Source of the DNA: CAJXMH01 sp040220135
GTDB lineage: Bacteria; Bacteroidota; Bacteroidia; Flavobacteriales_E; Vicingaceae
DNA length: 64,000 nucleotides
NCBI GenBank assembly: GCA_040220135.1
Contig: JAVJTT010000020.1
Span: 310,001-374,000 of the forward strand
Reading direction: 5' to 3'
Shown: piece after piece, positions 25,152 through 33,612 of the stretch
Numbering within the stretch: position 1 is the stretch's first letter
Layout of the letters: each line of letters opens with the position of its first letter
The notes under the pieces: model-generated
Database searches by the model: none
The model's input: only the letters and a program-made list of their open reading frames with translations
What the model was told of the DNA's origin: nothing
Made by a program: the position numbers and the translations under genes

Positions 25152-25691
25152 CTATATCTTCTTGCTTTGATAAACCTTAATCCTCAACATCCATAACAAG
25201 AAAATACAGCAATAGACAAAGAGGGTAAAGGTATAGGAGTGATGGAAGTCTAGGGTTTCTGGATAGTACTTTACGATTAAAGCCAAAGCAATCACTCGTG
25301 CCACATTTAAGAGGTGAATCAGTAAGATGCCTGGTACAACAAATAAAAGTTTAGTCCACCATTTGCCACTAAAAACAATGACGAAGGAGGCATAAAGAAT
25401 AAAGAGGCTTAAGCCGTCGCAGGGATTACCGATAACCACTCCCGGAGTATTTATGATACCCATGTGGTATGTATAGAGACTATTGGTGGGCAAAAGATCA
25501 TAACCAAGCGCGTTTAAACCCCACTCAGCGGTTGAAATAATAAAACTGATTAACCAACTGTCAACTATGGTGTAAGGACTCAGAATGTAATCATATATTC
25601 CTTGAAAGGCTAGATAAAGTCCAAGTAGTTTTGCCACAAAGAGCACTGCCTTGCGGTTTTCTTTTAGCGAGGTACTTAATTGTTCAAGCAT
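25152..25691 (-). CDS. xrtF: Exosortase family protein XrtF
   Basis: The 179-residue polytopic membrane protein has the exosortase/archaeosortase catalytic set: Cys91 in GNPCDGLSLF, Arg132 in LNVARVIAL, and His150/His151 in DFHHSYTF. Hydrophobic segments run at about 17-35, 43-60, 94-110, 113-130, 130-146 and 155-172. Enzymes of this group are transpeptidase-like proteins that cut short C-terminal sorting tags from exported proteins in the inner membrane. The match to XrtF, the flavobacterial type, is supported by the neighbouring associated protein and by a PID-CTERM-like target 580 bases upstream. It starts 23 bases after the associated-protein frame. It is followed by glyA. Confidence 0.88.
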   Translation of the reverse strand: MLEQLSTSLKENRKAVLFVAKLLGLYLAFQGIYDYILSPYTIVDSWLISFIISTAEWGLNALGYDLLPTNSLYTYHMGIINTPGVVIGNPCDGLSLFILYASFVIVFSGKWWTKLLFVVPGILLIHLLNVARVIALALIVKYYPETLDFHHSYTFTLFVYCCIFLLWMLRIKVYQSKKI

Positions 25692-25714
25692 AAGTCAAAA
25701 ATAAAGAAAGCACT

Positions 25715-25900
25715 CTAGTTTATCTCTATTTTATCAATGGCTAAGTAGGCAATAGTAAGGAGTAGATAGGGCAAGGGATGATGTATAAAACCAATTAGTT
25801 TTCTCAAGAAAGGATAAACTGTGTCGAAATCATAGATAGTGAAGCTTAAAGTAAACCCCACAAAAGCCATAAGGAAGATTATTAGGTAGTAAACAAGCAA
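25715..25900 (-). CDS. Exosortase F system-associated membrane protein, C-terminal part (separate frame)
   Basis: This 61-codon frame from a TTG at 25900 encodes two membrane segments (LVYYLIIFLMAFVGFTLSF and LPYLLLTIAYLAI) with FLRKLIGFIHHPLP between. It is the C-terminal half of the flavobacterial exosortase F-associated protein family (recalled as about 150 residues); the N-terminal half is the overlapping gene at 25882-26160 in the next frame. The open frame actually extends upstream to the A-run at 25919-25924, giving KKFLPFSI before the TTG. A one-base shift back at the heptamer T TTA AAA (25927-25921) would fuse both halves into a 148-residue protein. Either it is made by frameshifting, or the gene is broken or the base call is wrong. 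Independent initiation at TTG is the least likely. Confidence 0.6.
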   Translation of the reverse strand: MLVYYLIIFLMAFVGFTLSFTIYDFDTVYPFLRKLIGFIHHPLPYLLLTIAYLAIDKIEIN

Positions 25901-26160
25901 GATGGAAAAGGGTAGAAATTTTTTAAACCTATTAAGCTTATACCTATAAAGAAAACGCTAAAAGCAAGGGTAAGGGAGTACTTTAAACGATTGAGCTCAG
26001 TATAACTCCAGTCAAGGAGAAAGGGAAGAGTAGTGGTTTTAGCATAAAAATGATCTTCTCCTTCCATAATAGCGTTAATGCTTCGGAAGAGAACCTCTCT
26101 ATAATAGCTTCCTACAAATAAAAGTAGTAAGCCGAAAAGCCATATAGTTTTATTTTTCAC
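25882..26160 (-). CDS. Exosortase F system-associated membrane protein, N-terminal part (frameshifted)
   Basis: This 92-codon frame has a GTG start at 26160 and encodes a first membrane helix (TIWLFGLLLLFVGSYYREVLF), a loop, and a second helix (YSLTLAFSVFFIGISLIGL). The last 12 residues, after Lys80, are out of register with the family. The remaining helices are in the minus-one frame at 25715-25924. In flavobacteria this protein family sits directly before xrtF, as here, and is thought to help the exosortase; its biochemical role is not known. A Rho-independent terminator separates it from the PID-CTERM-like gene, so it and xrtF probably form their own transcript. Confidence 0.65.
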   Translation of the reverse strand: MKNKTIWLFGLLLLFVGSYYREVLFRSINAIMEGEDHFYAKTTTLPFLLDWSYTELNRLKYSLTLAFSVFFIGISLIGLKNFYPFPSCLFTT

Positions 26161-26218
26161 GGTGAGCTAATCACTGATCGATAGATTTTGAAATTGGAAC
26201 TTTGTAGAGGTAATACAA

Positions 26219-26251
26219 AAACGGCCAAGCATTGAAAATACTTGGCCGTTT
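26219..26251 (-). terminator. Rho-independent terminator after the PID-CTERM-like gene
   Basis: Arms AAACGGCCAAG and CTTGGCCGTTT (11 bp, perfect) with an 11-base loop; on the minus strand the hairpin runs into a T5 tail. It lies 20 bases beyond the stop codon of the 71-residue gene. Confidence 0.75.
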
Positions 26252-26271
26252 CTTAAACTAAAATGCCATTT

Positions 26272-26487
26272 TTAGGCATCAGTATCTTCAGAATCTTTCT
26301 TTCTCATATCATGAACTTTTTTGCCTCCATAAGCTACACCAGCTGCCAACAGCAGAGATAGTCCACCATCGATAGGAATAGTTGGTGGTTCACCTTGGCC
26401 ACCAACTGGATCAGGAGGTTGAGCTTTTAACTCCATTGAAAAACCAATAAAAAGGCTCAAAATAAGGGTAATCAGTATTTGTTTCAT
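26272..26487 (-). CDS. Small PID-CTERM-like exosortase substrate
   Basis: The 71-residue protein is almost only sorting signals: a Sec signal peptide (residues 1-22, ending KAQ), a short Pro/Gly/Asp linker (PPDPVGGQGEPP), the tripartite C-terminal tag PIDGG (38-42), a hydrophobic stretch LSLLLAAGVAYG (43-54), and a basic tail (KKVHDMRKK). From memory this is the PID-CTERM tag found in flavobacteria with XrtF. Only about 15 residues would remain after both processing steps, so the mature product is a tiny peptide anchored to, or released from, the envelope. It starts 32 bases after the large T9SS gene and is probably co-transcribed with it; a terminator follows. Confidence 0.78.
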   Translation of the reverse strand: MKQILITLILSLFIGFSMELKAQPPDPVGGQGEPPTIPIDGGLSLLLAAGVAYGGKKVHDMRKKDSEDTDA

Positions 26488-26519
26488 TTCAATTTGCGAT
26501 TAAGATCAATAGTAACTAA

Positions 26520-29500
26520 TTAAAGTTTAATTGTTTGGTTAATGAACTTTTCGGCAGTTCTTATTTGGATGAGGTAAATGCCATCTAAATTTTCTAAGCC
26601 ATTAAGCTCAAAACTTCCGGCTCCATTTAGTCCTATAGACTGTGGGGCAATAACTTCTTGCCCATTCATATTTAAGACCTTGATTTCAACTTGTCTCGTT
26701 TCATCATTATCAAAAGTATAGTCTAAATACCATTCCCCGTATGCATTACGTAAATTCAATTCACTTTCAATGGCTTGCGAATAAGCGGACTCATCATCAG
26801 GTTTCATGCAATCTTCAAAAGAATTACTAATTAAAAGGTCAAATCGATTATGTTTCCCACTCTCAGAGGTAAAAAGATATTCCTGTTCTACGCTTAGATC
26901 AATCTGCTTACCGTTTTGCTTATCTTTCAAAAAGATGCAATTGTAGTTGTCGTAGATCGATTCCAAATTGGCCGCAGTCAGTCGGTAATCTCCAGCTACT
27001 GATGTTTTTACCACTATCGGGATTGTATGACTTTCTTCCCACTGACTAATGGCGTTTGTAACTAATCCTTGATTTACACCCTGCAGTTTAGCATAAATAG
27101 CCGGAGCCTCTTTAATGGGAGACGGCAAGTGAAATGCATCCTGCTCATCAATTGTATTTCTTGCTATGGGAGACAATTTAATATCCATTTCATGACGATA
27201 GGAATTTAAATCACTGGCAATAGAAAGTTCTAAGGCTGATATTTCTTTCTTTTCACGCAGAAAAGAGTTGGAATTTGAATTAACCTTATCATTTTCATTA
27301 AAGGTTAGGGTAGTTGAGCCAGAAGTGGTTTTGTTTACCCAAAATCCTTGCCCTGGAGCAATGTTTGTTGAGCCGGTAAAGGTGCTGTAATTTCCATTAT
27401 CTGAGTTCCAGATATAGAAGGTAGATGAAACCCCTGATGCTGATAAATTAGCAAAGTCGATAAAACTATGGTAAGGATTACCCACTAAGTTAAATCCTTG
27501 ATTTAGAGTAATTGAAACTGAACCATCATTAGGGGTGCCAATGTAATCTGTTGTATCTGCTTGGTAAGTCCTTGCAAAAGGATTGATAAATATTTCATAA
27601 CCTCTAGCAGGAGTTAAAGTAGTGGCTGTACTCGTAACTTCTTCATGCGAGCCAGTAGCTGAATTGAACTGAAACATTGAATACCAAACGACACTGCCTC
27701 CTAAGAGAATATCGGCATCTGAAGAACCGCTTACCCCACTCAAGTAAAAGTCATCATCTAATTCTGCTACTGTTCCATTGCTTATGGGCGAAGAAATGTT
27801 CGCATAACTTGAAGCGCGAGAGCCAATAAATCGTTGCACCTTGAAATTACCGGTAAAGGCATTATTCATAGACTCCAAAATTTGTGAACTTCCAAAACTA
27901 TTGGATAGCAGCACTACACTATCGGCCAAACTAACATCCAAACCGCCAGAACTAACTTGAAGGTTGTTTCTTATACTAAACCCACCTGTTTGAATTTCTG
28001 CACCTTGGTTATTGTTAACGTAAACGTTGAACAAAGCCGCAATAGAACCATTGGTATTGCTAATCAATTGTGCGTCTGTAGATTTTAATAAAGCAATTGT
28101 TCCAGTTCCGCTATTAATGGTGCCGGCAAAGGTTGCATCATCATAGATAGAGAGCGTGTCAGAACCGCTAAAAACAATGCTTGCACCAGCTTCTACTGTT
28201 AAAGCAGCCGCACTAGCATTCGCATCTATGGTAATATCATGCGTATTTTGAATGGTAACGTCATTTAACTCTCCTGGAATACAACCACAATCCCAAGTAG
28301 AAGCTTGATCCCAATCACCGTCTGCTTGACTGTTTATCCCGTCAACCGGCTCTGCTAAAGTAAAGTGCATTCCGTCAGTAAGGGTAATTCCCGAAAAGGT
28401 TACTGAATTGGTGCTAAAATTATAAGATGGATTAGTAGCTAATATGGAAGTTCCACCATCACTAAAATCTCCATTGTCTGTTTCTGCTAAGATCACATAG
28501 TCTAAAGGGGATGAAAAATTATTAGAGCCTAGGTAAAATCGAAGATCAACAGTTCCCGGAGTACCGGTAATATCTGCCCTCCAAGTTCTTGTCCATCTTT
28601 CTGCAATATTAGTAGGCACAGAGGTAGAGGTGGTATAAGCACCCCCATCAGAGCCTATTATCATATAATCACCATCACCTAAACTACTTGCATTGGATAT
28701 TTCTAAAGAGTCATTACCTCGAGCAGAAGTGTTGCTACCATCAGACTCTTGGCCAATGCCTTTAAGGTCCGTGGCATGGGTAGCACGGTAGCTGTAAAGA
28801 CCGCTTTCTGATGTTAGGTCGTATTTAGCTCCTAGGTATTCGCCTACAATTCTTCTTTCGGCAGATGACATATATACATTGTAAAGAATCACTTCAGAAA
28901 TGGAGCCATTAAAATGCTGTATGTAGCTTCCTGTGTTAGCTGCACCTAAAGCTGAATTTCCAAGGTTGTATAAGTTATTCCGGTTATCTGATTGGAATGC
29001 ATTTCCTAAGAACACTTTTCTGATAGTTCCCGCAGGTCCTGCTTGATCTTGACCTGCAAATATTCTAAAGCTACCCACACTGATTGGTCTGCCTAAAAAC
29101 TTCCATGGGCTTGTGGAGCCTAAGCCAATAGCGTTACCTGTCCTGAAAACTAAGTTTTCATTGGTGTGCATGACTGTTCTGTTAACTGATGTGTTTGGAT
29201 TGATTACTATGAAGCAGGTCATATCCCCACTTACAATATTTGGAGTAATATCTAGGACATTACTCGTTCCATTAAATTCTATTGCAGGAAGTCCGTTTAC
29301 TTGACTTTCTTTGAATGTTGGCCTCAAAGAAGCATTGCTTTGCGAAACTAAAGTTGAATTACCTGAGAAATTTGTCCAAGTAGAAACGGGATCACCGTCA
29401 GATAGTGTTAATCGGTCTGCCTGCAGCCATAGTATATTATTGCTGGAATTCCCCACTCCTGCCGGGCCACTTTGACCCTCAACTAAGAATGGCGAAACGA

Positions 29501-29546
29501 AAATTACCAAAAGGAGAAATAATAGGTGATGACTGATTTTTTTCAT
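26520..29546 (-). CDS. T9SS-secreted LamG-like surface protein (type A sorting domain)
   Basis: The 1008-residue protein has a signal peptide (MKKISHHLLFLLLVIFVSPF) and an N-terminal concanavalin-like/LamG domain (about 35-245: NNILWLQADRLTLSDGDPVS, GLPAIEFNGTSN, GSISEVILYNVYMSSAERR, EYLGAKYDL). The central portion has beta-rich repeats (ADGDWDQASTWDCGCIPG and INSGTGTIALLKS), resembling filamentous surface proteins. The C-terminal domain is a T9SS type A sorting signal (VLNMNGQEVIAPQ, LDGIYLIQI, NQTIKL). It is exported and attached through T9SS, and probably binds glycans. It lies beside the polysaccharide locus and in the same transcript as the exosortase substrate, so a role in the polysaccharide coat is possible; this is inference. 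Confidence 0.86.
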   Translation of the reverse strand: MKKISHHLLFLLLVIFVSPFLVEGQSGPAGVGNSSNNILWLQADRLTLSDGDPVSTWTNFSGNSTLVSQSNASLRPTFKESQVNGLPAIEFNGTSNVLDITPNIVSGDMTCFIVINPNTSVNRTVMHTNENLVFRTGNAIGLGSTSPWKFLGRPISVGSFRIFAGQDQAGPAGTIRKVFLGNAFQSDNRNNLYNLGNSALGAANTGSYIQHFNGSISEVILYNVYMSSAERRIVGEYLGAKYDLTSESGLYSYRATHATDLKGIGQESDGSNTSARGNDSLEISNASSLGDGDYMIIGSDGGAYTTSTSVPTNIAERWTRTWRADITGTPGTVDLRFYLGSNNFSSPLDYVILAETDNGDFSDGGTSILATNPSYNFSTNSVTFSGITLTDGMHFTLAEPVDGINSQADGDWDQASTWDCGCIPGELNDVTIQNTHDITIDANASAAALTVEAGASIVFSGSDTLSIYDDATFAGTINSGTGTIALLKSTDAQLISNTNGSIAALFNVYVNNNQGAEIQTGGFSIRNNLQVSSGGLDVSLADSVVLLSNSFGSSQILESMNNAFTGNFKVQRFIGSRASSYANISSPISNGTVAELDDDFYLSGVSGSSDADILLGGSVVWYSMFQFNSATGSHEEVTSTATTLTPARGYEIFINPFARTYQADTTDYIGTPNDGSVSITLNQGFNLVGNPYHSFIDFANLSASGVSSTFYIWNSDNGNYSTFTGSTNIAPGQGFWVNKTTSGSTTLTFNENDKVNSNSNSFLREKKEISALELSIASDLNSYRHEMDIKLSPIARNTIDEQDAFHLPSPIKEAPAIYAKLQGVNQGLVTNAISQWEESHTIPIVVKTSVAGDYRLTAANLESIYDNYNCIFLKDKQNGKQIDLSVEQEYLFTSESGKHNRFDLLISNSFEDCMKPDDESAYSQAIESELNLRNAYGEWYLDYTFDNDETRQVEIKVLNMNGQEVIAPQSIGLNGAGSFELNGLENLDGIYLIQIRTAEKFINQTIKL

Positions 29547-29697
29547 TGCGATTAAATTATAAGTGGGTCAAAATTAGTGTTTTTCAACTTTAAATGAACG
29601 AATTGAGTAAAGAAAAGTAACTAATAAATTGTTACGATAATTTGAAAAGATATGTTACACCATGAATGAATTTAGATTAATGTTCATTAAATAAGGA

Positions 29698-29724
29698 TTG
29701 ACAATTCCAATTTTGCTTTCTTTG
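29698..29724 (+). promoter_or_regulatory. Candidate promoter of the polysaccharide locus
   Basis: TTGACA from 29698 and TTTCTTTG at 29717-29724 approach the Bacteroidota form, but the -7 element lacks the TA and the spacer is short (16 bases). The first gene starts 32 bases downstream. No alternative in the 210-base divergent gap looked better. Confidence 0.35.
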
Positions 29725-29756
29725 CAGGAAGAAATATACTCAAAATATAGCGTTTA

Positions 29757-32111
29757 ATGCAAGATGCCTCTGAAAGTGTTGGGTTCAAGATTAATTACAA
29801 GGTTTATCTGAATTATTTACTTCGATACTGGTACTTAATTCTGATTGGAATTGCAGGTTCAGCAACCTACGCCTACTTTCAAATTCGATATACCCCGCCC
29901 ACTTATAGCACTAATGCAAGGATGTTGGTAAAAGATGAATATTCCTCTTGGGGACAAGAGTACTTTTTACCCGGTATGGAATTAGTGAGTAGTCGGAATC
30001 GTTTGGTGAATGAAATAGGAATTATTCGCTCTTTTCCACTAATGAGTCGAGTGGCCAAAGCTTTGGAGTGGAAAATTTCATACCATAAGATCGGTAACAT
30101 TAAAACGACCGAAATGTATCCTGAATCGGACTTTTTAATTGAGCCACTAAGTAATACATTACCCCAACGTTATTTTGTGAAATTTGAGAGTCCACAGGCC
30201 TTTCGACTTTCAGCTAATTTAGATAGTCTGGAAGAAAGCCCGCTTTACCAAGCAGGGCAAAGTATTTCAGCATCCGGCAATGTATTTCAACTTTCCTTCA
30301 TTAGCGATGCGGTAAGTCAGAGCAACTTTTACTCTTTTCAATTTAACTCTACCGATAAATGGGCGCGTGCTTTTCAAAATACATTGGGAATCAATGTTGA
30401 GAATGAGGAATCATCTATCCTGATCTTATCTCATCAAGAACAGAATCCGAAGAAAAGCATTGATTTTTTGAATCAGCTAATGGAAACTTATATTTCTTGG
30501 GGAGTAGAGCAGAATAACCTTACGGCTAGCAATACTATAGCTTTTGTCGATCAGCAATTATCGGTAATTGCGGACTCTTTGGTGAAGACTGAATATCGTT
30601 TAGAAAAATTTCAAAAAAAGAATTTCGAGGCACGTATTTTTGTCGGAGATCAAGAATTAGAAGGAGGACAAAGGTCTAACATATCAGAAGTAATTCAATT
30701 AGAGGAACAGCTAACTAAACGGGCCATTCAAAAGGAGTATTATGCTGCTTTAATGAAAACCTTGCAAGAAGAGGATTTTACCGCCTTCCCTTCGGCAGCA
30801 GTTTTTGGCTTTGTTGATCCGAATATTGATGGCATGATCGCCAACTTAATGAAGGCCATTGATGTACTTAATGAAGAAGGAGCAGACTTGAAACAAGAAA
30901 CGATTTTTTTTGAGAAACTTGAAGAGCAAGTGGAAGCGAGGAAAAACGATCTCTTTGAAGCCGCAAAAGCAAACCGTCAGCAAGTAGGTAAGTTGATTGA
31001 TTCGCTAAAGAGTCAGATTGGTAAGGAAGAACAAAAAGTGATGCAAATTCCCGAGGAGCAAAGAGAATATTTCAACTTAAAGAGAGAATTCCGTTTACTC
31101 AGTGATCTCTACACCTTTTTGTTGAACAAACGCTCAGAAGCAAGTATTGCCAAGGCCTCAAACAATCCCAAAGCCCAAGTACTAGACTTCGCGGATGATT
31201 ATCGGGTTAGCTATATTGGGCCCAAGCCAACATCAGTCTATTTATCTTCGGTTTTGGTGGGACTTGCGGTGCCATTGTTAATAATTCTACTACTTTATTT
31301 ATTAAATAATAAAGTAGTAAACCCTTCTGATATTGAAAATGCTACTAGTATACCTGTTTTAGGAAGTATTGCCTATAGAAAAGGGCTTGACAATAATTTG
31401 GTGGTGTCCGGCAATTTAAAGTCAGTGGTAGCTGAATCATACCGTAGTATTCGTACCAATCTGAATTTTTTAACCGAAGGCAAAGATAAAGTGAAAGTGT
31501 TAGTGACTTCTTCCATCAGTGGAGAAGGAAAAACCTTTACTTCGATTAATTTAGCGGCAATTTATGCTGCTTCGGGGAAAAAGACTGTTTTGGTCGGAGC
31601 GGATCTGCGCAAACCTAAGATTTTTGAGGATTTTGACTTGAACAATCAAGTTGGATTAAGTACATACTTGATCGGAAAAGGGGCGTTAAAAGAAGTAACA
31701 CAAAAAACAAAAGTGAAGCATTTAGATTTGATTTCTTCGGGACCAGTGCCCCCCAATCCGGCGGAATTGATTGAATCTACAAAAATGGAAAACTTGTTTC
31801 AAGAGCTAGAAGAAATTTATGATGTGATCATCATCGATTCTCCTCCCTTGGGTTTGGTAACCGATGCCCTATTACTCAAAAAACACGCCGATGCCGGAAT
31901 CTACATTGTACGGCATAATTACACTAAAAAGAATCACTTGGCCAATATAAATAAACTCTACGAAGATGGTGTGATCTCAAAGATTGGCTTGGTTGTGAAT
32001 GCAGTTATTCAGAAAAAAGGCATCTCAGGCTACGGTTATGGGGCTTACGGTTATGGCTATGGTTACGGCTATGGCTATGGCTATGGCTATTACACGGAAG
32101 ATAAGGCATAA
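29757..32111 (+). CDS. wzc: Wzc-like chain-length determinant and tyrosine autokinase
   Basis: The 784-residue inner-membrane protein has an N-terminal Wzz domain with a membrane helix (about 20-45), a long coiled-coil periplasmic region (about 250-470), the second membrane helix (about 495-515) and a cytoplasmic BY-kinase domain: Walker A at about 583-594 (SSISGEGKTF), an A' motif VLVGADLRKPK near 613, and the Walker B YDVIIIDSPPLG near 691. The C-terminus is an unusual Gly-Tyr repeat with 11 tyrosines, the expected autophosphorylation cluster. It sets polymer length and couples synthesis with export across the envelope. Its usual outer-membrane partner Wza is absent here. It heads the glycan operon; wzx follows after two bases. 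Confidence 0.92.
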   Translation: MQDASESVGFKINYKVYLNYLLRYWYLILIGIAGSATYAYFQIRYTPPTYSTNARMLVKDEYSSWGQEYFLPGMELVSSRNRLVNEIGIIRSFPLMSRVAKALEWKISYHKIGNIKTTEMYPESDFLIEPLSNTLPQRYFVKFESPQAFRLSANLDSLEESPLYQAGQSISASGNVFQLSFISDAVSQSNFYSFQFNSTDKWARAFQNTLGINVENEESSILILSHQEQNPKKSIDFLNQLMETYISWGVEQNNLTASNTIAFVDQQLSVIADSLVKTEYRLEKFQKKNFEARIFVGDQELEGGQRSNISEVIQLEEQLTKRAIQKEYYAALMKTLQEEDFTAFPSAAVFGFVDPNIDGMIANLMKAIDVLNEEGADLKQETIFFEKLEEQVEARKNDLFEAAKANRQQVGKLIDSLKSQIGKEEQKVMQIPEEQREYFNLKREFRLLSDLYTFLLNKRSEASIAKASNNPKAQVLDFADDYRVSYIGPKPTSVYLSSVLVGLAVPLLIILLLYLLNNKVVNPSDIENATSIPVLGSIAYRKGLDNNLVVSGNLKSVVAESYRSIRTNLNFLTEGKDKVKVLVTSSISGEGKTFTSINLAAIYAASGKKTVLVGADLRKPKIFEDFDLNNQVGLSTYLIGKGALKEVTQKTKVKHLDLISSGPVPPNPAELIESTKMENLFQELEEIYDVIIIDSPPLGLVTDALLLKKHADAGIYIVRHNYTKKNHLANINKLYEDGVISKIGLVVNAVIQKKGISGYGYGAYGYGYGYGYGYGYGYYTEDKA
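32028..32093 (+). repeat. Hexanucleotide repeat encoding the Gly-Tyr tail of Wzc
   Basis: Imperfect tandem copies of GGCTAT/GGTTAC encode alternating Gly and Tyr (11 Tyr in total) just before the TEDKA end. Slippage by whole units would change the number of phosphorylatable tyrosines without breaking the frame. Confidence 0.85.
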
Positions 32112-32113
32112 TT

Positions 32114-33568
32114 TTGAGTTCTCTTAAAAAGAAATCGATCAATGCACTGGCTTGGGATTTTAGTGGAGTCCTGATTAGAATTGGCTTGGGTTTTGTTATT
32201 TCACTCATCTTGGCTCGTCTTCTCACACCTGCAGAATTTGGTTTGGTGGGAATGGCCATGGTCTTCATTGGCTTTTCAGAGGTTTTTATTGATATTGGTT
32301 TTACTACCGCTCTGATACAGAAAAGTAAGCCATCTAGCTTGGACTACTCATCAGTCTTCTACTTTAATGTGAGTATTGGCGCTTTAATGACCTTGCTCTT
32401 TTTATTTCTTGCTCCTTACATTGCTTATTTTTATGGGAATGAAGAAATTGCTGATTTGGTCAGATGGTTATCTCTAAGCTTCGTATTTAGGTCCTTAAAT
32501 CAAGTTCAAACGGCAGTTTTAACCAAGGAGCTAAATTTCAAGGTGTTAACTGTGCGGAATATATTGGCAAACAGCATAGCTGGTGGATTGGGTATTGTTG
32601 CCGCATTATTCGACTATGGTGTCTATGCATTGGTTATCCAAACTATATCAAGTGCCGTGATTAGTTCGATCCTGCTATGGAGTATTTCTAGCTGGAGACC
32701 TGAGCTCATTTTCTCTTTAGATGCTCTAAAAAGGTTATTTGGTTTTAGTTTTTATATCTTTTTAGATGCCATGGTTGGTACGGTTTTTAATCGCTTGGAT
32801 GTTTTAGTCATTGGCAAAGTATTTAGCCCCGCAACATTAGGGTTTTATGCTAGGGGTATGGCTCTAGCAAGTAAAGTTAATGGCATTACAACCACGAGTT
32901 TGAACAAAGTATTTTTTCCGGTTCTTTCTTCGCTTCAAGACAAAGAGGAAGAATACGAAAGGATTTATTTTAAGGTCATTTCTGTGTCAGCTTTTCTTGT
33001 TTATGGCATGGCAGGTCTCTTGTTGATTTTTGGCAAAACAATCATTCTTACTTTATATGGCGCTAAATGGGCGGCTTCAGTAGAGGTCTTTCAACTCTTA
33101 ATTCTTTCTATGTCTAATTACCCTATTAATTTATTGATTGGGAATGCTTTGAAGAGCAAAGGCTTGGGAAAGGAAAAATTTAAGATTAGTCTTTGGGTAA
33201 GGTTTTTGCAACTGATACCACTGTTTGTTGCTTATCATTTAGGTTTTAGGGAGTTTCTAATAGCTACTGTTATTGTTAACTACCTGATAACACTATCTAA
33301 TATTATATATTTGTGCCGATTTTTAAGAGCAAGTACATTTCATCATATACTAAAGTCATTTGAGGGAATTGTGCCTTTAGCATTAGTTGTCTTTAGTTAT
33401 TATTTCTTTGAACTTGAAGCCTTAAGTTCGCTACTACTTTTAGCAATAGTATTTATAATAAGCTATTTGGCCTATGCCGCTGCAATTAAAATAGAAGGGT
33501 TTTACTACATTTTAGTAAATTCAAGGAGCCTCTTAAACAGGCTTAAGAAAAGAAATCATCGACTTTAA
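32114..33568 (+). CDS. Lipid-linked oligosaccharide flippase (Wzx/WzxC-like, MOP superfamily)
   Basis: The 484-residue polytopic protein has about twelve hydrophobic segments, starting with VLIRIGLGFVISLILARLLT, and the family motif RLLTPAEFGLVGMA. The stretch DFGY-like 'DYGVYALVIQTISS' and 'VLVIGKVFSPATLGFYARG' are typical of WzxC and related flippases, which move undecaprenyl-linked repeat units to the periplasmic face. The TTG at 32114 is the start: it lies two bases after the wzc stop, and the protein then begins MSSLKKKSINALAWDFSG as expected. Together with the Wzy-like polymerase at 48487 it points to Wzx/Wzy assembly. Confidence 0.9.
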   Translation: MSSLKKKSINALAWDFSGVLIRIGLGFVISLILARLLTPAEFGLVGMAMVFIGFSEVFIDIGFTTALIQKSKPSSLDYSSVFYFNVSIGALMTLLFLFLAPYIAYFYGNEEIADLVRWLSLSFVFRSLNQVQTAVLTKELNFKVLTVRNILANSIAGGLGIVAALFDYGVYALVIQTISSAVISSILLWSISSWRPELIFSLDALKRLFGFSFYIFLDAMVGTVFNRLDVLVIGKVFSPATLGFYARGMALASKVNGITTTSLNKVFFPVLSSLQDKEEEYERIYFKVISVSAFLVYGMAGLLLIFGKTIILTLYGAKWAASVEVFQLLILSMSNYPINLLIGNALKSKGLGKEKFKISLWVRFLQLIPLFVAYHLGFREFLIATVIVNYLITLSNIIYLCRFLRASTFHHILKSFEGIVPLALVVFSYYFFELEALSSLLLLAIVFIISYLAYAAAIKIEGFYYILVNSRSLLNRLKKRNHRL

Positions 33569-33612
33569 ACTTTAGAAGTTGGTTTATTAGTTTTAAACAA
33601 GTTTAGTTTCAC

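Noticed and set aside
32005..32268. 87-codon minus-strand ORF across the wzc/wzx junction
   Set aside because: It is the antisense image of the Gly-Tyr repeat (His/Ser repeats) and has no supporting signals.
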